Below, piece by piece: positions 1 through 8,615 of a stretch of DNA of 64,000 bases. The stretch spans positions 124,001 through 188,000 of the forward strand of contig NZ_WWEM01000011.1 of assembly GCF_019308285.1 (NCBI RefSeq), written 5' to 3'. Position numbers and translations under genes: made by a program. Numbering within the stretch: position 1 is the stretch's first letter; each line of letters starts with the position of its first letter. The stretch comes from Flavobacterium quisquiliarum. GTDB taxonomy: Bacteria > Bacteroidota > Bacteroidia > Flavobacteriales > Flavobacteriaceae. The notes beneath the pieces were generated by a model. That model was not told the DNA's origin. It ran no database searches and saw nothing but the letters and a program-made list of their open reading frames with translations.

Positions 1-1
1 G

Positions 2-865
2 TTGCCTGAGTTTGCCTCTTCATGGGCTCTATATTATGCTAAATTTATTAAAGCCTATGAGAAAGAAGGAATTCCGATTTGGGGGTTAACCATTCAAAAT
101 GAACCAATGGCAAAACAAAGATGGGAATCTTGTATTTATACACCAGAAGCAGAGAGAGATTTTCTTAAAAATCATCTTGGGCCTACTTTAGAAAAAGAAG
201 GATTAAGTTCTAAAAAAATTATTATATGGGATCATAACAGAGGAGATATGCTGGAAAAAAGAGCTAATCTCGTTTTTTCAGATCCTGAAGTTTCAAAATA
301 TGCCTGGGGAATTGGATTCCATTGGTATGAAACCTGGAACGGTGGCCCGCCTCAATTTGAGTCTGTAGCAAAAGTACACGAAGCTTTTCCAAACAAAAAT
401 CTAATATTTACAGAAGGCTGTATTGAAAAATTTGATGCATCAAAATATCAATTCTGGGGAAATGCAGAGCGTTATGGAATCAATATGCTGAATGATTTTA
501 ATAACGGAACAGTTGCCTGGACAGACTGGAACATTCTTTTAGATCAGAACGGAGGTCCTAATCATGTTGGTAATTTCTGTTTTGCACCCATTCATGCCGA
601 TACTACAAAAGATGAATTAATCTATACTCCGATGTACTATTATATTGGACATTTCTCCAAATTTATCAGGCCAAATGCCAAAAGAGTGCTGGAAACCATA
701 AGTGATAAATCGTTGTTAAGTACTTCTTTTAAAAATTCTGACGGACAATTGATTACTATCGTGATGAACCAATCTGATAAAGAGATTGTTTATTCTTTGG
801 AAAATCAAAAATCAAAAAAAATCATTACTATTCCAGCACATGCGATACAAACTATAGTGTACTAA
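2..865 (+). CDS. Glycoside hydrolase family 30 (C-terminal part, cut by window edge)
   Basis: The reading frame is open at the window start, so the true start lies upstream; about 287 residues of the catalytic barrel and C-terminal beta domain are visible. The GH30 acid/base motif QNEP (Glu codon at 101) and the nucleophile motif FTEG (Glu codon at 413) are both present, so the enzyme should be active. The family hydrolyses beta-glucosidic or beta-xylosidic bonds by retention; with GH16 and GH3 neighbours a beta-1,6-glucan substrate is the best inference. It is clearly more divergent from the two GH30 paralogues downstream than they are from each other. The stop is followed 30 bases later by the next GH30, so the genes are likely co-transcribed. 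Confidence 0.9.
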   Translation: MPEFASSWALYYAKFIKAYEKEGIPIWGLTIQNEPMAKQRWESCIYTPEAERDFLKNHLGPTLEKEGLSSKKIIIWDHNRGDMLEKRANLVFSDPEVSKYAWGIGFHWYETWNGGPPQFESVAKVHEAFPNKNLIFTEGCIEKFDASKYQFWGNAERYGINMLNDFNNGTVAWTDWNILLDQNGGPNHVGNFCFAPIHADTTKDELIYTPMYYYIGHFSKFIRPNAKRVLETISDKSLLSTSFKNSDGQLITIVMNQSDKEIVYSLENQKSKKIITIPAHAIQTIVY

Positions 866-895
866 ATGTGCCTGACTAACCTTAAAACCAAAAAG

Positions 896-2368
896 ATGAA
901 ATTGAATATTAAAAATAGCATAAAAGCATTTTTCTTTATGGCGGCCGTACTGGCTCAGGTAAAATGCTCTTCTTCCAATGACGCAGTAGAGAATCCGCCA
1001 GTTGTAAACCCTCCTGTGGTAAATCCGCCAGCGACTACAAACGATGTTGATTTTTGGCTTACAAAAGGGGATCAAAGTGTTTTACTGGCGAAACAATCCG
1101 GAATATTAGGATTTGGAACAACAGTAAATGCATACAATACGATAGAAGTAAAAGAATCTCAGAAATACCAAACTGTTGATGGTTTTGGATATACATTAAC
1201 CGGAGGAAGTGTAGATGTAATCAATCAATTAAACCCAACAAGAAGAACTGCCCTTTTGCAGGAATTATTTGGTTCAGGCGAAAATGCAATCGGAGTAAGT
1301 TACATCAGAATAAGTATTGGAGCATCAGATTTAAATGCGGAACCTTTTACTTATAATGATCTTGCAACCGGAGAAACAGATTTGAATCTGACTAAATTTA
1401 GTTTAGAAAAAGACAAAAATCTAATTGCCATGTTGAAAGAAATTCTGGCAATTAATCCTAAAATCTTAATCTTAGCTACCCCTTGGTCGGCTCCTGTTTG
1501 GATGAAAGATGTTAATAGCTTTAAAGGTGGAAAACTAAAAGCGGAATATTATGATGTTTATGCGAAGTATTTTGTAAAATACATTCAGCAAATGAAAGCG
1601 GAAGGAATTACTGTTGATGCCGTTACGCCTCAAAACGAACCGCTTCACGACGGAAATAATCCAAGTATGTATATGTCTGCTGCAGACCAGACAAACTTCA
1701 TTAAAAATAATTTAGGTCCCACATTTAAAGCAGCAAGTCTGAATGTAAAGATTATTGCTTACGATCATAACTGTGACAATCCAAATTATCCAAAAGCAAT
1801 TTTAGCTGATACTGATGCTTTTCCTTTTGTTGACGGATCTGCATTTCACTTGTATGCTGGAGATATTAGTGCTTTGCTGAATGTTTATAATTCATACCCA
1901 ACCAAAAATGTTTATTTCACAGAACAATGGACTTCTTCAGAAGGGCAGTTCGCGGGAGATTTAAAATGGCATCTTCGAAATGTAATTATTGGTTCAATGA
2001 GAAATTATAGCAAAAATGCATTAGAATGGAATGTTGCTAATAATTCAAGTTTTGGTCCTCATACAGATGGTGGTTGTACAATGTGTAAAGGTGCAATAAC
2101 CATAACTTCGGGTGATAGTTATCAGCGAAATGTAGCTTATTATATTATTGCTCATGCGTCAAAATTTGTTCCAATGGGATCTGTTAGAATCGAAAGTAAT
2201 TCGGGAGGAAATTTGCAAAATGTAGCTTTTATAACTCCTTCGGGAACAAAAGTTTTAATTGTCGAAAATGATGGAACTGCAACAGAAACTTTCAATATCA
2301 AGTTTAACGGAAAATGGGTGGCAACTTCTCTTGAAGCCGGATCTGTTGGAACTTATACCTGGAAGTAA
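896..2368 (+). CDS. Glycoside hydrolase family 30 lipoprotein (beta-glucanase-like)
   Basis: A 490-residue secreted glycosidase. I chose the ATG at 896, not the one at 866 touching the previous stop, because it gives a clean signal peptide (MKLN..., hydrophobic core, then Cys followed by SSSND as in flavobacterial lipoproteins). A short proline linker of NPPVV-type repeats follows. The catalytic barrel carries the acid/base in TPQNEP (E248) and the nucleophile in FTEQW (E343), both intact. GH30 enzymes of Bacteroidota in such clusters are often endo-beta-1,6-glucanases; the exact subfamily is inferred. It is a close paralogue of the gene at 4664, with long matching stretches such as around the DGNNPS and SAFHLY motifs. 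Likely anchored in the outer membrane. Confidence 0.9.
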   Translation: MKLNIKNSIKAFFFMAAVLAQVKCSSSNDAVENPPVVNPPVVNPPATTNDVDFWLTKGDQSVLLAKQSGILGFGTTVNAYNTIEVKESQKYQTVDGFGYTLTGGSVDVINQLNPTRRTALLQELFGSGENAIGVSYIRISIGASDLNAEPFTYNDLATGETDLNLTKFSLEKDKNLIAMLKEILAINPKILILATPWSAPVWMKDVNSFKGGKLKAEYYDVYAKYFVKYIQQMKAEGITVDAVTPQNEPLHDGNNPSMYMSAADQTNFIKNNLGPTFKAASLNVKIIAYDHNCDNPNYPKAILADTDAFPFVDGSAFHLYAGDISALLNVYNSYPTKNVYFTEQWTSSEGQFAGDLKWHLRNVIIGSMRNYSKNALEWNVANNSSFGPHTDGGCTMCKGAITITSGDSYQRNVAYYIIAHASKFVPMGSVRIESNSGGNLQNVAFITPSGTKVLIVENDGTATETFNIKFNGKWVATSLEAGSVGTYTWK

Positions 2369-2484
2369 ATTACGTTTTCAATTTGAATTATTTTGACTTT
2401 GTTATGAATAAAAAATAAAAGTAGAAGAAATAATATTTATCTTGATAGTCAATTTATTAACTAAACCACTAAAAATAAATAAAG

Positions 2485-3558
2485 ATGAAAATGATCAATC
2501 TCGTAAATAGAGCAGGAATTTTTACGCTAATCCTGTTATTTGTATTTCAGTCTTGCAGCAGTAGTAATGATTCGACTGATACTCCAGAAGTAGTTGCTCC
2601 TGAAAAAATGTCTGTTCAAGTTGATATCATAGGAAAAACCGCTGAGTTACCAAATGGAGACGGAAGCGGAAAAATAAACTTGAAGATTACAGCAGCAAAT
2701 GCGAAATCGTACAAAGTAAAAATCAATAATGAAACGAAAGAGATTACAACCAGCGATTTTACATACGAATTTACAGAGCCGGGAACAAAAACTTATACCA
2801 TTGAAGTTACCGCTTTTGATGGTTTAAAATATACAAATGCCTCTACATCTGTAAACATTTTCGTAGCAAGAAAACTAATCTTTTCAGATGAATTTGATGT
2901 AAACGGTGCTCCAAATCCTGATAAATGGGATTACAATACAGGAACTGGCGATGGTTGGGGGAATAATGAATTACAATATTATACCAAGCGCCCGGAAAAT
3001 GTAATTGTTGAAAACGGAATGTTAAAAATTAAGGCAATTAAAGAGGATTATATGGGAAGCCAATATACCTCGGCAAGAATTTTAACAAGAGGAAAATTTT
3101 CATTTAAATACGGAAGAGCAGAAATGCGTGCAAAACTACCAAGCGGTGGAGGAACCTGGCCTGCATTCTGGTTGTTGGGTGATAATCTAGATACTGTTGG
3201 CTGGCCTGCATGCGGAGAAATAGACATTATGGAAGAAGTAGGGAATAACCCAAATGTAATTCATTCGTCTTTACATTCTCCGGGACGTTCAGGAAATACG
3301 CCGGATACAGCTACAACGAAAAATCCTACGGCAATGACCGAGTTTCATATTTATGCTGTCGAATGGTCTGCTGAAACACTTAAATTTTATGTAGATGATA
3401 ATTTATTTTATACCTACAAAAATTCAGCTACAACACCATTTAATGCTAAGTTTTTTGTGATTCTAAATTTTGCAATGGGAGGAAATTTTGGCGGAGCAGT
3501 AGATCCAAATTTCAAAAATGCAACTTACGAAATTGATTATGTAAGAGTGTATAATTAA
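2485..3558 (+). CDS. Glycoside hydrolase family 16 lipoprotein (laminarinase-like)
   Basis: A 357-residue protein with a signal peptide ending in FQSC-SSSND, a clear lipoprotein site. Residues about 40-125 look like an Ig/PKD-type beta domain; the GH16 jelly roll follows from about residue 130. The catalytic signature EIDIME lies at E245-D247-E250 (nucleophile, helper Asp, acid/base), preceded by the WPAFWLLG motif. GH16 enzymes of this type cut beta-1,3 or mixed-linkage glucans internally. Its place between GH30 genes and upstream of GH3 suggests the endo-acting step of laminarin-like glucan breakdown. The gap to the previous gene is 116 bases. Confidence 0.93.
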   Translation: MKMINLVNRAGIFTLILLFVFQSCSSSNDSTDTPEVVAPEKMSVQVDIIGKTAELPNGDGSGKINLKITAANAKSYKVKINNETKEITTSDFTYEFTEPGTKTYTIEVTAFDGLKYTNASTSVNIFVARKLIFSDEFDVNGAPNPDKWDYNTGTGDGWGNNELQYYTKRPENVIVENGMLKIKAIKEDYMGSQYTSARILTRGKFSFKYGRAEMRAKLPSGGGTWPAFWLLGDNLDTVGWPACGEIDIMEEVGNNPNVIHSSLHSPGRSGNTPDTATTKNPTAMTEFHIYAVEWSAETLKFYVDDNLFYTYKNSATTPFNAKFFVILNFAMGGNFGGAVDPNFKNATYEIDYVRVYN

Positions 3559-3584
3559 CAACCCGTTGGATTTAATTTAAAAAA

Positions 3585-3724
3585 TAAACACATAAAAACA
3601 TAGTTATTTCTTTATCTAAAATAGAAAACAAAAAGAAACTAGTTTCTAACACATAGTTTACTATGTGAATTAATGCAAATGAAATGTCTCTTAGCGGTTG
3701 CAAAACTATGTTTCTATGTGTTTA
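3585..3724. repeat. MITE-like element with 21-bp terminal inverted repeats
   Basis: The ends are 21-base inverted repeats (3585-3605 and 3704-3724) differing at one base, built on the words ACACATA and ACATAG. The inner part holds a further short palindrome ACATAGTTTACTATGT. The right ~75 bases recur in altered form at 8497-8570, downstream of the GH3 gene. There is no reading frame in it. It fills most of the 265-base gap between the GH16 and EEP genes. Confidence 0.7.
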
Positions 3725-3823
3725 AAAATAATTACTCAACTGATTAATTAACATAACTTTTAAATGGATTTTTTTCTCTAAAGCATCGTAAAGACTAGCT
3801 TTACGGGATTAAAATTTTTAAAC

Positions 3824-4663
3824 ATGAAAAAGATAAACAAACTTCTTTTAGCATTACTATTCCTTTTAGCAGGAAATTCATTTTATGGTCAAAACCTGAA
3901 AATTATGACCTATAATATTCGTCTGGATGTTGAATCTGATGGAGAAAATGCATGGCCAAAACGAAAGGATTATTTTAATGCGCAGATCCGTTTTTACAGT
4001 CCAGACATTTTTGGTGTTCAGGAAGCAACGCCAGGTCAGGTAACAGATATCGCATCGGCTTTGCCAAATTATAACCGATTTGGAATAGGAAGAGAAGAAG
4101 GAGGATTGGGTGAAGCAAGTTGTATTTATTACAAAAAAGACCGTTTTAAAGTAGAACAATCCAATACTTTTTGGTTATCTGAAACCCCAGATGTTGTTTC
4201 CAGAGGATGGGATGCGGCTTGTAACCGAGTTTGTACTTACGGACTTTTTAAAGATTTAAAAACAAAAAAGACGTTTTGGGTTTTTAATCTTCATTTAGAT
4301 CATATGGGAGAAGTAGCCAGAGTAAAAGGCGTACAGCTTGCCTTGTCTAAAATTGAGGCATTAAATACCAAAAAATATCCTGTTTTTTTAATGGGAGATT
4401 TTAACTCAGAACCGGATACAAAACAAATTACTGAAATCAAAAAAGTGATGAATGACACCAAAGATGTTTCTAAAGAAAAACCGTTTGGACCGTCAGGAAC
4501 TTTCAACGATTTCAAACATAACGAGCCCGTAACATTATTATTGGATTACATTTTTGTATCTAAAAATAGCGGACTTACAATTCAGAAACACGCAGTGTTA
4601 AGTGATTCAAAAGATTTAAAATATCCATCGGATCATTTGCCTGTTTTAATAGAAATAGATTAA
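3824..4663 (+). CDS. Secreted endonuclease/exonuclease/phosphatase-family hydrolase
   Basis: A 279-residue protein with a Sec signal peptide (residues 1-22, ending SFYGQ). The EEP fold is shown by NLHLDHMG, GDFNSEP and the terminal SDHLPV motifs, which provide the His/Asp/Asn active site and metal ligands. Proteins of this compact secreted type often sit in Bacteroidota sugar-utilisation loci; their substrate (sugar or lipid phosphoester rather than DNA) is not established. A small leader hairpin (CGTAAAG/CTTTACG, 3787-3805) precedes the start. The stop codon directly abuts the ATG of the next GH30, so the two are translationally linked. Confidence 0.85.
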   Translation: MKKINKLLLALLFLLAGNSFYGQNLKIMTYNIRLDVESDGENAWPKRKDYFNAQIRFYSPDIFGVQEATPGQVTDIASALPNYNRFGIGREEGGLGEASCIYYKKDRFKVEQSNTFWLSETPDVVSRGWDAACNRVCTYGLFKDLKTKKTFWVFNLHLDHMGEVARVKGVQLALSKIEALNTKKYPVFLMGDFNSEPDTKQITEIKKVMNDTKDVSKEKPFGPSGTFNDFKHNEPVTLLLDYIFVSKNSGLTIQKHAVLSDSKDLKYPSDHLPVLIEID

Positions 4664-6091
4664 ATGAAAAACAACATCAACAAAAAACTTCAAATCCTAG
4701 TTTTATTGCCTCTGGTTGCGATGCAGTTAAACTGCGGATCTTCAAAAAATGTAGCTACAAATTCAGGAAAAGTTGAATCCTGGATTACGACTACAGACGA
4801 AACTTCAAAACTTAAAAAACAATCTGATTTAGTTTTTAATTCAGAAACAAATTCAAATCAGACAATTGAGATAAATTCAGCAGAGAAATTCCAAACCATT
4901 GAAGGTTTCGGGTTTTCTTTAACAGGAGGAAGTGCTCAGGCGATTATCAAACTGGACAAATCAAAAAGAGAAGCATTGCTTCAGGAATTGTTTTCCAGAA
5001 AAGAGGATGCGATTGGTTTAAGTTATTTAAGATTGAGTATTGGAGCATCTGATTTGAATGAAAAAGTTTTTTCGTATGATGATATGCCGGAAGGCCAAAC
5101 CGATTTAAATCTGGAGCATTTTAATCTTGGTCCAGATTTAAATGATGTGATTCCGGTTTTGAAAGAGATTTTAGCCATAAATCCGAAAATTAAAATAATG
5201 GGGTCTCCTTGGTCGCCTCCAGTTTGGATGAAAGATAACGGAAGCTCAAAAGGCGGTAGCTTACAGCCAAAATATTACGGAGTGTATGCACAGTATTTTG
5301 TGAAATACATTCAGGCAATGAAATCGCATGGAATTACAATTGACGCAATTACACCACAAAATGAACCATTGCACCCAGGAAATAATCCGAGTTTGTTAAT
5401 GCTGGCTGAACAGCAGGCCGATTTTATTGGAAATCATTTAGGTCCCGCTTTCGCAAAAGCAGGAATCAAAACCAAAATTATCGTTTACGACCACAATTGT
5501 AATAAACCAGAATATCCTTTGACAATTTTAAAAGATCCGAAAGCAAATCCATTTGTGGCAGGTTCAGCTTTTCACTTGTATGAAGGAGATATCAGTGCTT
5601 TAACAACAGTCCATAATGCATTTCCAAATAAAGATTTGTATTTTACTGAACAATATACAGGTTCAGGAAGCAATTTTGAAAACGATTTGAAATGGAGTGT
5701 GAAAAATGTAGTAATTGGTTCTATGCGCAACTGGAGTAAAAATGCACTTTCATGGGGATTGGCAAATGACGAGTTTTACAAACCTTTCACGCCGGGAGGA
5801 TGTTCGACCTGTAAAGGAGCTTTGATGATTGACCAAAATCAAAACATTAAAAGAGAAGTAGGATATTATATTATTGGACATGCCTCTAAATTTGTTCCAG
5901 AAGGTTCAGTGAGAATTGGAAGTAATATTGCAGGAAATCTTTATAATGTTGCTTTCAAAACGCCATCAGGACAAACCATTTTAATTGTAGAAAATGATGG
6001 AACTTCAGCAGAAACTTTTAATATTAAATACAACCAGAAACAAACTTCAACCTCACTAAACGCGGGTGCAGTTGCAACTTACGTTTGGTAA
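4664..6091 (+). CDS. Glycoside hydrolase family 30 lipoprotein (paralogue of 896-2368)
   Basis: A 475-residue protein with a signal peptide ending in MQLNC-GSS, a plausible lipoprotein site. The GH30 acid/base is E234 in TPQNEP and the nucleophile is E329 in FTEQY. It matches the gene at 896 across the whole catalytic domain (for instance the LSIGASDLN, LKEILAINPKI and GSMRN words), so the two arose by duplication. It lacks the proline linker of its paralogue. It starts at the base after the EEP stop and ends 12 bases before the GH3 start, so it lies within one transcription unit. Confidence 0.9.
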   Translation: MKNNINKKLQILVLLPLVAMQLNCGSSKNVATNSGKVESWITTTDETSKLKKQSDLVFNSETNSNQTIEINSAEKFQTIEGFGFSLTGGSAQAIIKLDKSKREALLQELFSRKEDAIGLSYLRLSIGASDLNEKVFSYDDMPEGQTDLNLEHFNLGPDLNDVIPVLKEILAINPKIKIMGSPWSPPVWMKDNGSSKGGSLQPKYYGVYAQYFVKYIQAMKSHGITIDAITPQNEPLHPGNNPSLLMLAEQQADFIGNHLGPAFAKAGIKTKIIVYDHNCNKPEYPLTILKDPKANPFVAGSAFHLYEGDISALTTVHNAFPNKDLYFTEQYTGSGSNFENDLKWSVKNVVIGSMRNWSKNALSWGLANDEFYKPFTPGGCSTCKGALMIDQNQNIKREVGYYIIGHASKFVPEGSVRIGSNIAGNLYNVAFKTPSGQTILIVENDGTSAETFNIKYNQKQTSTSLNAGAVATYVW

Positions 6092-6103
6092 AAATGTAAA
6101 CTT

Positions 6104-8335
6104 ATGAAAAAAGTAACCACAATCACGTTGTTCATGTTTTCGCTTTTTGCGTCGGCGCAACAGCAGTCAATAGATCAGAAAGTCAATGATCTGTTGAAAA
6201 AAATGACAATTGAAGAAAAAATAGGTCAGTTAAATCAATACACTGGTGACAATCAGGCCACAGGACCAATTACAATTAATCCGAATAAACAAAATGAAAT
6301 TAAACAAGGTTTAATTGGTTCGATGCTGAATGTAATTGGAACAAAATATACCAGAGGATATCAGGAATTGGCGATGCAGTCAAGACTTAAAATTCCATTG
6401 TTGTTTGGTCAGGACGTAATTCACGGTTACAAAACCACTTTCCCGATTCCGTTAGCAGAGGCGGCAAGCTGGGATTTAGCAGCAATTGAATTAGGTGCAA
6501 GAGTTGCCGCAACAGAAGCTTCGGCAAGCGGTATTCACTGGACATTTGCACCGATGGTTGATATTGGACGTGACCCACGTTGGGGGCGCGTAATGGAAGG
6601 TGCCGGAGAAGATACTTATCTCGGTTCTAAAATTGCTTATGCAAGAGTAAAAGGTTTTCAGGGAACTAAATTAGGAGATTTAAACTCAGTTATGGCCTGT
6701 GTAAAACACTTTGCCGCTTATGGAGCGGGAGTTGGAGGAAGAGATTACAATTCTGTAGACATGAGTGAAAGAATGCTTCTAGAAACGTATTTACCTCCAT
6801 TTAAAGCAGCTTTAGATGCAGGTGCAGCAACTTTCATGAATTCATTCAATGATATCAACGGAATTCCAGCAACTGGAAATGCCCATTTACAAAGAGATAT
6901 TCTAAAAGGAAAATGGAACTTTCAAGGTTTCGTAGTTTCTGACTGGGGATCCATTGGAGAAATGGTAGCTCACGGTTACTCTAAAGATCTTAAAGAAGCA
7001 GCTTATGCAGCCATTACAGCAGGAAGCGATATGGATATGGAAAGTAATGCCTACCGTAAAAATTTAGCAGAGTTAGTAAAAGAGGGCAGAGTTTCTATTG
7101 ATTTGGTTGATGATGCTGTAAGACGTATTCTTCGCAAAAAATTTGAATTAGGTTTATTTGATGATCCATATAAATATTCAGATCCAAAGAGAGAAGAAAA
7201 AGCTTTGGCAAATCCTGAGCACAGAAAAGCGGCTCTAGAAATGGCTGAGAAAAGTATTGTTTTATTAAAGAATGAAAAACAAACGTTGCCAATTTCAAAA
7301 AGTACCAAAACAATTGCTTTTATTGGGCCAATGGTAAAAGAGTACAAAGCCAATATGGGATTTTGGGCTGTAGAATTACCAGAAGTAAATTATGATAAAT
7401 GGGTGGTTTCACAATGGGACGGTTTACAAAATAAAGTAGGCAAAAACACCAAGTTATTGTACACAAAAGGATGCGATGTAACGGGTGACAATAAAGATGG
7501 TTTTGCAGAAGCTGTTACCACTGCGAAACAAGCAGATATCGTTATTTTAAGTGTAGGCGAAAGACACGATATGAGCGGCGAAGCAAAAAGCCGAAGTGAT
7601 CTTCATTTGCCAGGTGTCCAAGAAGATTTAGTGAAAGCAATTCAGGCAACAGGAAAACCGGTTGTGGTTTTAATTAATGCAGGAAGACCACTTGTTTTCA
7701 ATTGGATTGCAGACAATGTTCCCGCTGTAGTTTACACTTGGTGGCTGGGTACAGAAGCAGGAAATGCAATTGCAAATGTATTGTTTGGAGATTACAATCC
7801 GTCAGGGAAATTGCCTATGACTTTCCCAAGAGAAGTAGGACAGGTGCCAATTTATTACAATCACTTTAGTACAGGAAGACCAGCAAAAGATGAGAATTCA
7901 ACCAACTATGTTTCGGCTTATATCGATTTAAAAAACTCGCCTAAATTCCCTTTTGGATATGGATTAAGCTACACAACTTTTGATTATTCTGGATTGAAAT
8001 TATCTGCAGCAAAAATAAAAAACAATGAAACTATTAAAGTTTCTTTCCAATTAAAAAACACTGGAAAAGTGGTCGGAGAAGAAGTAGTTCAGTTGTATTT
8101 AAAAGATAAATTCGGATCTGTGGTAAGACCCGTTTTAGAATTAAAAGATTTCCAAAAAGTAAAATTAAATGCGGGAGAATCTAAAACAATCGAATTCACC
8201 ATTGACAAAGAAAAACTTTCATTCTATAATAACAAATTAGAATGGGGAACAGAACCTGGAGATTTTGAAGTAATGATTGGAGCTTCGTCAGCAGATATTA
8301 AACTAAGATCAGATTTTGAATTGCTGGCAAATTAA
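6104..8335 (+). CDS. Glycoside hydrolase family 3 beta-glucosidase (BglX-type)
   Basis: A 743-residue exported enzyme with signal peptide MKKVTTITLFMFSLFASAQ. The N-terminal barrel carries the nucleophile D280 in VVSDWG; the second alpha/beta domain follows, with GERHDMSGEAKSR providing the acid/base region; a C-terminal fibronectin III-like domain ends the protein. Length and order match BglX-type periplasmic beta-glucosidases, which release glucose from oligosaccharide ends. As the last gene of the cluster it would finish degradation of the oligosaccharides made by GH16 and GH30. Bidirectional terminator hairpins lie downstream. Confidence 0.93.
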   Translation: MKKVTTITLFMFSLFASAQQQSIDQKVNDLLKKMTIEEKIGQLNQYTGDNQATGPITINPNKQNEIKQGLIGSMLNVIGTKYTRGYQELAMQSRLKIPLLFGQDVIHGYKTTFPIPLAEAASWDLAAIELGARVAATEASASGIHWTFAPMVDIGRDPRWGRVMEGAGEDTYLGSKIAYARVKGFQGTKLGDLNSVMACVKHFAAYGAGVGGRDYNSVDMSERMLLETYLPPFKAALDAGAATFMNSFNDINGIPATGNAHLQRDILKGKWNFQGFVVSDWGSIGEMVAHGYSKDLKEAAYAAITAGSDMDMESNAYRKNLAELVKEGRVSIDLVDDAVRRILRKKFELGLFDDPYKYSDPKREEKALANPEHRKAALEMAEKSIVLLKNEKQTLPISKSTKTIAFIGPMVKEYKANMGFWAVELPEVNYDKWVVSQWDGLQNKVGKNTKLLYTKGCDVTGDNKDGFAEAVTTAKQADIVILSVGERHDMSGEAKSRSDLHLPGVQEDLVKAIQATGKPVVVLINAGRPLVFNWIADNVPAVVYTWWLGTEAGNAIANVLFGDYNPSGKLPMTFPREVGQVPIYYNHFSTGRPAKDENSTNYVSAYIDLKNSPKFPFGYGLSYTTFDYSGLKLSAAKIKNNETIKVSFQLKNTGKVVGEEVVQLYLKDKFGSVVRPVLELKDFQKVKLNAGESKTIEFTIDKEKLSFYNNKLEWGTEPGDFEVMIGASSADIKLRSDFELLAN

Positions 8336-8385
8336 TAAAACAATATGTTTTTAGTGTTTTTTATTCTTTACGTTTAAAAGTTTTT

Positions 8386-8445
8386 AGCCACGAATTGCAC
8401 AAATTTCCATAAATTAATTCGTGCAAATTTGTGCAATTTGTGGCT
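8386..8445. repeat. Palindromic intergenic repeat (GCCACGAATT type)
   Basis: Two 21-base arms (8386-8406 and 8425-8445) pair with one G-T mismatch around an 18-base loop. The arm begins AGCCACGAATTGCACAAAT. The same CCACGAATT word starts the palindromic element at 13821, so this is a dispersed family. No T-run follows, so it does not look like a plain terminator. Confidence 0.7.
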
Positions 8446-8496
8446 AATATTATGCTTTCCAACCTTACACTTTAAGTCTGAAAAACAATCTATTTG

Positions 8497-8570
8497 TACA
8501 AAGACTATGTGTATATATGCAAGTGAAACGCCTTTTTAACAGCACTAAAATCTATGTTTCTATGTGTTTA
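8497..8570. repeat. Partial copy of the 3585-3724 element
   Basis: This segment aligns with 3655-3724: both hold ACTATGTG, ATGCAA, TGAAA and end with CTATGTTTCTATGTGTTTA. The left terminal repeat of the full element is missing here. It lies between the GH3 gene and a terminator. Confidence 0.55.
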
Positions 8571-8575
8571 AAATA

Positions 8576-8609
8576 AAAAAATGGAGCCGTTAAAAGCTCC
8601 ATTTTTTTA
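8576..8609. terminator. Bidirectional terminator
   Basis: Stem ATGGAGC/GCTCCAT (8581-8587 and 8596-8602) is flanked by an A-run and a T-run, so it can end transcription of the glycosidase cluster on + and of the transglutaminase-like gene on -. Confidence 0.8.
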
Positions 8610-8615
8610 TTGAAA

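Noticed and set aside
866..895. Upstream ATG of the GH30 lipoprotein
   Set aside because: Starting at 866 would put ten polar residues ahead of the signal peptide; the ATG at 896 gives a normal lipoprotein signal.
812..1075. 87-codon open frame on - across the GH30 junction
   Set aside because: It overlaps two well supported GH30 genes and the translation is like a shadow frame.
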